From Larus michahellis (taxonomy: Eukaryota > Chordata > Aves > Charadriiformes > Laridae), in the NCBI RefSeq assembly GCF_964199755.1, contig NC_133901.1:47213418-47277417 (forward strand): a stretch of DNA of 64,000 nucleotides, given 5' to 3'. Made by a program: the position numbers and the translations under genes. Positions within the stretch are counted from its first letter, which is position 1, and each line of letters starts with the position of its first letter. Below, one piece after another: positions 1-9,300 of this stretch. Below the pieces are notes generated by a model. The model saw nothing but the letters and a program-made list of their open reading frames with translations. It did not search any database and was not told where the DNA came from.

Positions 1-500
1 GAAACCTGATCCGACAGGGATTTACCTGCTTCCTGGCACTATCTGAGCCATGGCAATAGGAGATGTGGGGCTGCAAGCAAAAGGCGAGGCAGGCACTGCA
101 GGGTAAGTCAGTCTGATGTTTTATTTGGAAAAGAAGGCAAAGGACTAGGACACACGTTTGGGAAAGGCAGGAGTAAACTGAGTCCAGAGCAAACCCTTGC
201 GGAGGCACACCTCCTTCTAGACCTTGCCCTGCCCGAATGATGCCATCCGTGTTGTTCCTGCAGCCTCTGGCGCAGAGCACGGATCAGAGTGCTGAGTCAG
301 GCAGAGGATGAAGAACAAGATCATCCTTTAATATTTCAAGTAGCGGAGGACTGCTGCATAGATCTAAAGTACAGCTCTTACCATAATTCCCCGTAATGAA
401 ATTTGTTGGTTTGTTTCCCGTTCTTTACAGGAAACTATATAAGCACACACACGCACCCACAAAAGCAATATTGTTAAAGGACTGCTGAGATGAGAAAGTC

Positions 501-737
501 TTAAAAAACTAGGAAATACTTGAATAACTTGTGCAATCTTTGTTCAGTCTTCTTGTGCATTTGCCTTACGAAAGCTTTCAATTGCTCGATTTCTTGCCCT
601 ACGTTCTGTGGCAGGCAGAGAAGGGGACTGGCACCGGCTGGGAGCGGTGTCCACTTTGGCTGTGCATTAGGTGACACGAGGCAGGTTCTGCTTCTTACCG
701 GTGGTTTTTCACTCTGTTCTGTCTCAACTTCATTTTG
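501..737 (-). other. Candidate terminal exons of a divergent - strand transcript
   Basis: On the - strand an acceptor (caactcag) opens a 39-nt segment (737-699, QNEVETEQSEKPP). It ends at an excellent donor, G|gtaaga. After 93 nt a strong polypyrimidine acceptor (cttctctgcctgccacag) opens a second segment from 605. That segment reads NVGQEIEQLKAFVRQ and on to a TAA at 501-503. Both segments are in phase 0, so splicing keeps the frame. A possible AATAAA lies further on, near 119-124 on the - strand. The C-terminal part is helical and charged. I do not recognise the protein. The intron is itself in frame and open, so splicing cannot be inferred from stops. It may equally be non-coding or chance. 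Confidence 0.25.
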
Positions 738-947
738 CTGAGTTGAAGACAACAATTAATGCGTACCGGTGTTATCTAGTATTTCTGGAACGTATGATCA
801 CTTTACTGGCTAAGCTTTGCCCAACTTATTGGAGAGAAATAGGCAAATTTTCTGATAAATTTGAATAGATTAGAAAGAGCACAGTTTGCAGGGATTTACA
901 ATGTTAGGCATTAACCAACAAAGCTAATCTCTGTGTATTTTGTCTAG

Positions 948-1007
948 TGAATAAAGTTGCTAGGAAAACTATGGATGCAAAATTAGAAGAAATGAATCTA
1001 CAAGAAC
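948..1007 (+). other. Candidate 60-nt exon on + strand
   Basis: A polypyrimidine tract and acceptor (tgtgtattttgtctag) precede 60 nt that end at a perfect donor (gaac|gtaagt). Only one frame is open; it reads NKVARKTMDAKLEEMNLQE and is helical and charged. Splicing to the acceptor ttatttttgcag|GATCTC at 1485 would continue that frame to a TGA at 1730-1732. No family is recognised, and the downstream part is not convincingly protein-like. Confidence 0.2.
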
Positions 1008-1203
1008 GTAAGTAACAATGGACCGAACATGAAAAAACTTGTTTTCAAAATCATGCCATGCTTTCAAGTACTGTTTTAAATAATGACTTGTAATGTTGAG
1101 AAAAATCCCTAAATCCCTTTATTCTGTATCTGCCTCCACTAACAGCAGTAGAATGCATACCATGATTATGCACATAACCCAAGGCTGTTTTCACATACGA
1201 GAG

Positions 1204-1226
1204 ACGTCATCATCGTCATCATCATC
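1204..1226 (+). repeat. Short CGTCAT/ATC repeat with CRE half-sites
   Basis: This is a run of ACGTCATCATCGTCATCATC and similar triplets. It contains two TGACG half-sites when read on the - strand. It is a short microsatellite, possibly with CREB/ATF affinity. Confidence 0.4.
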
Positions 1227-1742
1227 TGTTCAACTACATAATGTGACTTGAAACTCGCCTTCAGCACCTGAATTCTCTAAATGGGTGTGTTAACAGAAAA
1301 TTTTAGGGAGCAATTGCTTCCCCTTGTACCTCAGTGAGTCCAGCTCTCTGGACACTAACTAAAGACTACAAATGTTTGCACAGGAGGCTTTCGGATAATT
1401 TCAGTTGCTACCAGATGTAACAGGGTTAACAGAAATACTGGTAATGCTCTTTCCGTGTCATTACAGCCACCATTATTTTTGCAGGATCTCAGGAACATAC
1501 CTACAAGTCTCACATGAGATGCAAATTGAAGCGTGTGATTGCTTGTGGTCATTCTGCAGTCTCTTTGCAAATTAAGGTACCATTTGGTGCAAGCGAGGCT
1601 GGCAGACTGTTTGCTTTCAGACAGAAAAGTTGTTATTCTTTTTATTTGCAAAACAATTACAGGCTCCTGCTGCTGAGCATAGATGTGCCTGTTGGTAATT
1701 TACCTGCTCTCTGGCTATTCCCGAAATGCTGATGAAACTCCA

Positions 1743-1753
1743 TTTGGCGGGAA
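1743..1753 (+). promoter_or_regulatory. E2F-like site upstream of the island
   Basis: TTTGGCGGGAA is a near-ideal E2F consensus. It sits about 150 bp before the CpG island begins. It could serve DLG5 or a divergent transcript. A match of this length is suggestive but not proof of use. Confidence 0.4.
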
Positions 1754-2349
1754 GACGAGCCAGCAGGTAACGCTCATGTTTAGGTCTTTTGCTTGAAAAC
1801 TTTCATTTTTGCAAACTCGAATGGACAAAGCCGCGGACGGCCTGCTGTTACTCGGATGTTTTGCCTTTTACCGGCTCAGGACGAAACAAATCTTGACGCT
1901 CGAAGCCTCTCCCGCTGAAGACCCCGGGACCCGCCGCCGCCGCCCGCTCCCGCCCCCGCCCCCCGGCTGGTGCCGCCGCCGCCCCCGGGCGCCCCGGGCG
2001 GGAGAGGCCGGCAGCCCCCGGCCCCGCCGCCGGCCCGGAGCGCCGCGCCGCCGCCGCCGAGCCTTTGTCTGCCCGCCCAGACAGCCACGGCTGCTCGCCC
2101 CCTCCCGCCCCGCCGAAACCCTGCTTCCCCGCAGGGGAAGCTCCCGCAGACCGCCCCGCATCGCTGTGGGGGGGACACGGCATGGCGGGGGGGGTCTCTT
2201 CCCCACCGCCCCGCCCCGGCCGGCTGCCGGCGCCCCGCCTCCGCGCCCCACAGGGGCCGGCGGGGAGCCCCTGACTGACGGCCGGGAGGCGGGCGGCGGC
2301 CGGGCCGGGCCGGGCCGGGGGAGAGGCTGCGGCGCCGGCGGGAGGCGAG

Positions 2350-2432
2350 GAGCGGGGCGGGCGGACGGGCAGAGGCGCTGCCGCAGCTCCGTCTGGGCGC
2401 AGGCGGCAGCCTTGTGCAACCAATATGGCTGC
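2350..2432 (+). promoter_or_regulatory. DLG5: Probable DLG5 core promoter: GC box, CCAAT, YY1-type element
   Basis: A GC box (GGGGCGGG, 2354-2361) is followed by CCAAT at 2420-2424. Overlapping this is CAATATGGCTGC (2421-2432), which fits the YY1 consensus AAnATGGCNGC except for its first base. YY1 motifs of this form usually sit just downstream of the start site in CpG-island promoters, so transcription probably begins near 2400. That placement would give a 5' UTR of about 600 nt. This is inference from motifs only. Confidence 0.5.
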
Positions 2433-2448
2433 GAGCGCCCGCGAATGA
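2425..2448 (+). other. Upstream ORF 1 in the DLG5 leader (7 codons and stop)
   Basis: The ATG of the YY1-type element starts a short frame, MAASARE then TGA. It is out of frame with DLG5. The context, caatATGG, has A at -3 if the gap is counted from the ATG, and G at +4. It matters only if transcription starts upstream of 2425. Confidence 0.4.
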
Positions 2449-2462
2449 AAGGTGGCGCTTAG
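2445..2462 (+). other. Upstream ORF 2, overlapping uORF 1 by ATGA
   Basis: The second ATG (2445-2447) overlaps the stop of uORF 1 in the arrangement ATGA. It encodes MKGGA then TAG. No further upstream ATG in the DLG5 frame was found before 3002. The overlap is a classic layout for termination and reinitiation, though that function is inferred. Confidence 0.4.
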
Positions 2463-3001
2463 AGCTGAAGCCGTCTCTCCCCCCACCCACCACCCCCACC
2501 CCCTGCTCGCCCCGCGGCCCGCGCGGGAGAGAAGTTCTGCGGGCTGCCCCGCGGGGGGGGCGGGGGGTGCCCTTCCCGCCGCTCCTGCCGCCGGCTGTCC
2601 GCCTCCCGGGGGAAGGAGGAGGAGGAGAAGTTGTTTCGCCGCCCGGGGGGGCGGGAAGGCGGCGAGGGGGGCCGCCAGCTGGAGGAGGAAGAGGAGCAGC
2701 AGCCCCTAACGGCGGCTCGCCCCCCGCCTGCCTGAGGGGGAGCGCGGCGGCGGCTCCCGGCCCGGAGGAGGAGGAGGCAAAGCCGCCCTCGGCCCAGGAG
2801 CTCCGCGCCTCTTCCCCGGCACGAAGTTTCGCCGGGGCCGCTGCGGGGGCGCCGGCTGCCGGAGGAGGGCGGCCGGCGGCGCCCCGCCTCGGCCCGCGCC
2901 TCCCCGAGGGCGGCGGTGGCGGAGCGGCGGGGCCGGGGGGCGGCGGCGGCGGTGCGCGGCCCCGGCGGGCGAAGTTTGGCCGGCGGCGGCCTGCCGCGGC
3001 C

Positions 3002-3302
3002 ATGGAGCCGAAGCATAAGGAGCTGCTCGCCCAGTGCCGCCAGAGCCTGGCGCAGGCCATGACCGAGGTGGACAAGGTGGTGGAGCTGCTGGAGGCCGCC
3101 GGCGCCCTCGGCCCCCGCGACCTGCGCGACCTGGAGGCGGCGGGCGGCGGGAAGGCCGAGCTGCTCATCGCCCTGCTGCTGGCCAAGGAGCGGGACCACT
3201 TCCAGGACCTGCGGGTGGCCCTGGAGAAGACGCAGCCCCACCTGCTCTCCATCCTCTACCTGAACGGCGTGGCGGGGGCGCCGGCGGCGGCCGAGACGGC
3301 CG
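3002..3302 (+). CDS. DLG5: DLG5 coding exon 1 (residues 1-100, plus first base of codon 101)
   Basis: The start is the ATG at 3002 in the context gcggccATGG, with G at -3 and G at +4, a strong Kozak match. The frame stays open upstream to at least 2414 but contains no in-frame ATG there, so 3002 is the first usable AUG in this frame. Residues 1-100 are a compact, Leu-rich, probably helical domain. It starts [12 protein letters not shown], has [11 protein letters not shown] in the middle, and ends near [11 protein letters not shown] with an Ala-rich tail. This region of DLG5 has been described as CARD-like. The domain call is family knowledge; I see only helical, Leu-rich sequence. The donor is CCG|gtgagt. 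The exon lies wholly inside the CpG island and is strongly GC-biased compared with exons 2-4. Confidence 0.95.
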
Positions 3303-6300
3303 GTGAGTGGGGGGCTGGGGGTTGCGGGTCCCGGGGAGGGTGCGGGGGCGGAGGAGGAGGAGGAAGGGCAGCGGCTGCTCCCGCCCACCCCCGCCGGGGT
3401 AGGGGAGCGGCGGGGCAGCGCGGGCCCCTCGGGGATCCCCCTCCCGGCGGTGGGGAGAGAGCGGAGCGGCTGCGGGCGGGGGTCCTTCTTTTCCGGGCGG
3501 GGGGGGGGAACTCTCCCGTGCTTGTGGTTGAGTTCTTGTTTTGAGCTCCCGACCCTTTTCCTTGCCCTTCTGCTCCCCAGGAGGTGCCGCGGATGCTGCG
3601 CGGTGCCCGCAGGGGCAGTCGCCCCAACCGGGTTCTTGCTGCCGCTCCCACCCCCCCGAAGCCGGGTGCCGATGGGGGTGGGGTAGGAAGGGTAGGGACA
3701 ATCCAACCGGCTCCTCTGCGGCCGCCGGTGGTGTTAAACAGTCGCTTCTGGACCGGGTAAAACTGTGAAACTCAGCCCCCTCCCCCCTTCTGCCCCGTCC
3801 GGAGCCAGTCTGCTGGAGCTGGCAGGGCGCCAGCAGATGTGCGTTTGAATAAATATTGTAACTATTTTCCCCCGGACAAACGTATGTTTGTTTCAGGCTG
3901 TGTTATTGTAACTCTTCTCGGTGGTTAGAACAGGAAAACAACTGATTTAACTGCAAATCCAGGCGAGGAGAACTTCGGCGTAAACCTCCCTCTTAACTAA
4001 GTTGAGCTTTGACCCACAGGTCTTCCCCCTGTTCTCCCCCCGCCAACACCATCCACAGTCTAGTTTTGTGTGGACAATACCAGGCTTTGCATTAGTAAAA
4101 AACAAAAATTTGGTGATGATACACAAGGCCTTGCAAGTGCAGCTGTGTTTCTGGATGAGAAATACTTCAATTGAAGTAAACGGTTATTCTGTATCATAGG
4201 TTACAGCTAAAGAATATGCAGTTGTCCAAGTGATGTGTAGGTATTCCCTTCCACTGTGTGTCTAAGTTGACTGATTCAGAAATGTGGGGTCTCTTTTTGG
4301 TTTTGTTACCAGATTTGGGAATTGCAGGGTGACTACCTGTTTACGTAAGGAACTGCATTGGGAGGGCTTCCTGGCTCTTATAAACTATACCATTTCTTTA
4401 AGAAAATAAAAACCCTTTAAGAGCTGCTTCTGTCTGGAAAATAGTGCTTGCGTGTGCAGTTGCACTGTGTACTCTGTCCTTGTTTGAATTATGCTGTTGA
4501 TGCTAGGAGTTTTGTAAACACACAAGAAAAATGTGGGGGGGTCTTATGTGTTGTTTTATATCAGTGTTTTATAGTGTATGGCCTTTTGTAATGAATATAT
4601 GGCAGGACCTCACAGGATGGGGAAAAATGGACTGAACAATAGACCTCAACACTTCTAACATTATGTGGTCTGACATCAATGGGAGATGAGGGCACTCGCT
4701 GCCTTTCAGAATGGGACCCATGATGTTTTTGTATGATTAGGTTAATGCTCAGTCTTGGCTTGTTTAGAAGACGCATTAATGGTATTGGGCTGCTAACATT
4801 CCCAGTACCATTAAAAACAAAGGCGTAAAACACGGATGGCAGGAAAAAAAGAAGTAGACAAAGATATAGTGATACTCTTTATTTTTAAAATACAAGTTGG
4901 AATTGCAAAAGGTCTTGCAATACTGAGCTCTCAAGGGAAAAGGAGTTTGATTGGCAAAATGAACTATATCCTCCTTGATTGAATGCATTCGTGAGGCTAA
5001 TCCAAGTTAAATTAACATCTGTGTGGGGAAGGATGTTCCCCTGACATGTTGGATTTTAAAATTTTATTGCTTTCAGTTATCAGTGGTAATAAAGAGCTAA
5101 CTTTGAGAGTTACGGTTTTGTTTCCCTTGTGATAAACATGTTTACAAGTTAGTACACAGGAGATTGCTAACAGTGAGTTTCAGAATAAACCATCACGCAC
5201 ATGGGAAGGTAAAGGATCTGAGCTTTCAAATCCTCTTGTATATATTCCAAATTTACCCCCCTGAGGAGGTCTCATGGTAACTAGTCATGAGGCCACTTCT
5301 GTGCCCACTGAGCGCTTCCAGAAAATCCTGGTCTGTGCACAAGTCTGTCCTGGATGTGTTCTGCAAAGAGTTAATGTTTGAGGGTAACTGCAGTAGAAGG
5401 GTTCTTGTTTGAACCTGTATGCAGATGTAGTTGGGTTTTACTTACTGTAATATTTCCCTGTAGGAAGTCTGACCACCCATCTGCTCTTCTCCTGCCATTT
5501 AGGAGTTTTACCCCTTTTCACTGGGGGTGTTGAAGGCTGATGTGTCAAGTTGTTTTTTGTTCTTTGGGTGTAGTAGCAAACTGTAAACACAGTAGCAAGG
5601 AGAACTGTTGTATTCTGTATTTAAAATACTTAAGGGAAGCGGTCCTCAGCGTATATTACATAAAATGCCTCTATTCTTAAAGGCAAAAAATGTATATCTT
5701 AAATATCCCTGTACTTGAACGTATCCAGCTGTAATAATTTTAAAAATTACAATTAGTATAAGAAAAAATTACAGTTTACAGTGGTACACTTAATTATAGT
5801 ATTGTTTGGAAGAGGAGGCTAATATAATCCCCCAAATGCTTGTTGGAGATGAAAATTATTTATAACCAATAACTTTTTGTAGTATTGTTTGCTAATTCCT
5901 TTTTCCAGTGTGCCATTGTCGTGAGGGAAATGGGAAGGCAATCAGCAACATAATTTTGTTCAAAGTCGCAGAATTCAGCGTACCGTCTGCTCACAACACT
6001 AGCACGAGTGATTCTCCTTCCATTTTAACATACATGACATGTACCATTACTTTGTGGTTTACTTTGTGTTTTCTTCCTTCTCATTTTAAATATCACCTCT
6101 TACTGGACTTCAAAGGTGATATGTAAACTGGGATGGAAGCTCAGGCTGGTATTTATACCACCAGTTCTTGTGGCTGGCTGGACAATGTAGAGCTGACACT
6201 TCTATAAGTATTTATCTGCACAACACGGAGGGAAGTAAACAGCTGGTCTGACACCTACAGGGAAAGAACTGGAGTCCCAGTAACTGCCAAAAGTCTTCCA

Positions 6301-9300
6301 GTATAGATAACTCTGTCTTTATGTTAGAAGGTTTCTTTCCTTTGTAGAATTTCCCCCATTTTAGTTCCTGTTTAAATACATTTCTCTTCTATAGTAGCTT
6401 CTAATTGCTTGTTTTAAACCTAAACCTGTATAGTGGTTTGTGGATCACAGTTTCTCCAGTAAAATCTATATTTTTAAGCTTGTTTTGTTTCTAATTTGAG
6501 AATAGTCTGTCTAACAGTGTTAGTAAACAAACTCTAACAAGAAACTACCTTCTGTCAAAGCAGAAGCTAAGCGAAGTGCAATTTGCTCTGTTTCACTTAC
6601 TCATGCTTAGAGGCACCAGTCCTTCCTTGAGAAAAACCTTTGATTACTACATTACACTTTTGTGTAAATGTTTCTGTGAGAAATTGGCTCTGCCCACGTG
6701 CAAGTGACTGTTTGGCTGATTTAAAATCTCCCAGTACTTTGCACAGGGACTAATTCTTTAAGTAGTGTGCCAAGTGCTTTTATTTATTTATTTTGGGGTG
6801 AACTGATGGATTATTATTATTAGATACTTGATTTAGCAAATTACCTCCATTGTGCATGTGACAAATCCTGTATCCTGAGAGAATAATGTGTCCCTTCTAA
6901 TGTGGAAATAAATGACTTCTCAGCATTCAGTTATCTCTTAGATATCTTGCTGTGCAGATATTTCATTTTTATAGTTGATACAATGTGAATCTTGTGGCAT
7001 AAAATGTGCCCAAGACAAGAATATGGTGGAAGATACTTCATTGTGACAAGTACTATTAAAGATGTGTTTTCTTTTAAATGCAATTAAAGGGCTAAAATAG
7101 AAATCTAATGAGACTATGTAGGCTTTAGACTGTGTCAGGTAATGTAGAGCTTTGTACTTATATTTTTTTTTTGATCTTAAAAAAGTGGGGAAAAGGTGAG
7201 GTTTAGTTGTCAAACTTGGAATTTGTTTTTGAGATGAACTCCTGTAGATTGTTAAACTTAAAAAGGTTCGCAGTTTCCTTTTATATTAGCAGTTGGTCTC
7301 CTGCTTTTCTGTAGCCACACAGCTGCAGTCAGTGAATGTGTGTCTGTAAGCTTAACCATAGCATAATGGCTTCTTCACTGTAAGGATTTAGCACCATTTT
7401 GGATTTTAAAAGCAGAGCATGTTAGGCTTCAGGTGTTTTATTTAACAGTTTTAAAATCAGAATTTAAATTTTAAAACTTCAAAATTTAAAATTCCAAATT
7501 GATTGCCTTTTTAAAAAGATCTTTAAGGGGGAAAGAAGGAAGATGGTTGTAGATAGACTTTGAAAGTTTTCCTTCTATTATTTAATAAGACATTTTTTTA
7601 ACTGTGTTTGGTCCGAGATCAAGCGTTAATTTCCAGTCCAAAAAGTAAATGTGGGCATTTATAGGAGTAGGAAAAAGTTAGAATTCAAACTTTTATAGCT
7701 TTTCAGAGGGATTATATCAACTTCCTCCCTCTGCTTTATAAAAAAGGAGCAAGTTGTTTCAGGCAATATCTGATTTGAAGTCACAAAGTTTACTTTTAAA
7801 TATGGAAAAGTCTTGCAGCGTATTTAAAAACAAAGACAAAAGGCAAGCTCTGTCTGTATGAGTTTAGGAGATGGAGAGCGGGCACCCACTTCTCTTGCTG
7901 GCAGCAGCAAGGAGACCCATAAGAAACGCAGTGTGGCTGCTCAGGGATGGCACTGGGGCCACTGCCTTGTGCCCCCTCTTTGTTGGTCCCCCACAAAGTG
8001 TTGACCGGTCCCCACAAAATGTTGACTGGTGACTGGCGAGAGGAGCTCGTGAGCAGGAGTGAGAATGTGAGCTAGCGAGGAGCTGAGAGACTGCACGGAG
8101 GAAGAGTGTGAGATGTGGAGGCGGCATGTGGTGTCCTGTAGGAGCGAGTGAGAAGAAATGGGGGCTTGGGATGCTGAGGGGCGAGGTAGGGGAAGAAGAC
8201 AGTAGAAGTGCTTGGCGATTAGAAATAATGCTGTAAGTGTGCATTCTCTGGGAAAGGAGAGGGGAGAATGAAGAGAAATTGTAAAAGCGTAATTTACTGA
8301 CTCAAGGACTGAACTGACAATTTTGCAATTAAGTACAATTTACACTCCCTTCCGTCGCTGAAAATTGAAGAGTGGGAGAAGTAGAGCAGTATGTCTGGGT
8401 TTTTCCAGACCTGTTATTAGTTCCCAGGGTAGCTTCGCAAGCCTTGTTACAGGATTTCTTAAATTGTGCAGATGAATGGTGATGATGAAAGATGAAAAAG
8501 CAGGCAGCATCCAGAAGTCACACTAGGAGAAGTATAGGTCCTCAGCAGTGCTGAGCAGTAATTAAACTTGATAAAATACCCAGTGCTAGTTTTGTAGTAC
8601 CTGTGTCATCTTATGATCTCAGATTTGTGGTATCTCTTGGAATTGCCAGGCTAAAAAAAAATGCAGAAAGCTTCTGGCAAGTGTCCAGAGGGGTATTCCA
8701 AATGAAATGTCTAATAACAAGTGAATGGAAGCAGGCTCTCAATCCCAAAGAAGGAAACGCGTGTTTTAGTAGTTCACAAATCCCAAGGGTGGTAGTTCTC
8801 AATTAAATTTTTGCTGTGCTCAGGGAGAGGGTGGAAAGAAAGCTGGCCGCAGTAAACTCATGGGGACACGGTTTTCATCAGTGTAAAATGAATAATAATA
8901 ATTTTTATGATATCAGTGCATACAGCTATCGAGCTGCTTTGGACACACACAGGACTTGGGCTCTTACAAAATTATGGAAAAGAGGAGAGACGTACATTTT
9001 TGAAGGGTTCTTTTAGTACTTCTATGAGTATCCTGAAATAGAAGCAGAAATTTCACTGTCTGACATGATCAGTAAGAAAACCCAACAACGTTCTGTAACT
9101 AGCTCCTTATTCATTTGTTAAAGCTGAAGGTTGCCTTTCTCAGAGGTTTCAGATCTTTAGGTTGATTTAACTACCATTCTCAGTCTCATTGTTGTCTTGT
9201 AGCTTTAACCAGTGTTGGTTGCTGTGAGTTTTTTGGACCTTTGGTCTAGCTAGTGAAGATCACAGCCACCACATGGGTAGTGACTTTGGGTTCTCCAGTT

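Larger units (their letters stand above)
1..1889. other. Upstream intergenic DNA with weak candidate exons
   Basis: No gene here is recognised with confidence. In mammals DLG5 lies beside POLR3A, and an antisense non-coding transcript (DLG5-AS1) starts near its promoter. Some 3' or divergent exons could therefore be present. What can be seen: a possible - strand exon pair at 501-605 and 699-737, a possible + strand exon at 948-1007, a short CRE-like ATC repeat at 1204-1226, and the E2F-like site at 1743. The rest is ordinary AT-rich sequence. Confidence 0.6.
1890..3770. promoter_or_regulatory. CpG island spanning DLG5 promoter, 5' UTR and exon 1
   Basis: Base composition changes abruptly from AT-rich to extremely GC- and CpG-rich at about 1890, and returns to ordinary sequence after about 3770. 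The island includes CGG and GGAGGA triplet runs (around 2615-2635, 2680-2700 and 2935-2955), several GC boxes and long G runs (for example around 3499-3508). It covers the predicted promoter, the 5' UTR, coding exon 1 and the start of intron 1, as is typical of a broad housekeeping-type promoter. The transcription start cannot be fixed by eye. All long ORFs here on both strands are products of GC-rich sequence with few stops, apart from the DLG5 frame. Confidence 0.9.

Noticed and set aside
1809..3544. Long open frames on both strands across the CpG island (up to about 458 codons)
   Set aside because: GC-rich sequence has few stop codons. These frames are Pro/Arg/Gly/Ala runs that shadow each other, and only the DLG5 frame from 3002 to 3302 is supported by homology and a splice donor.
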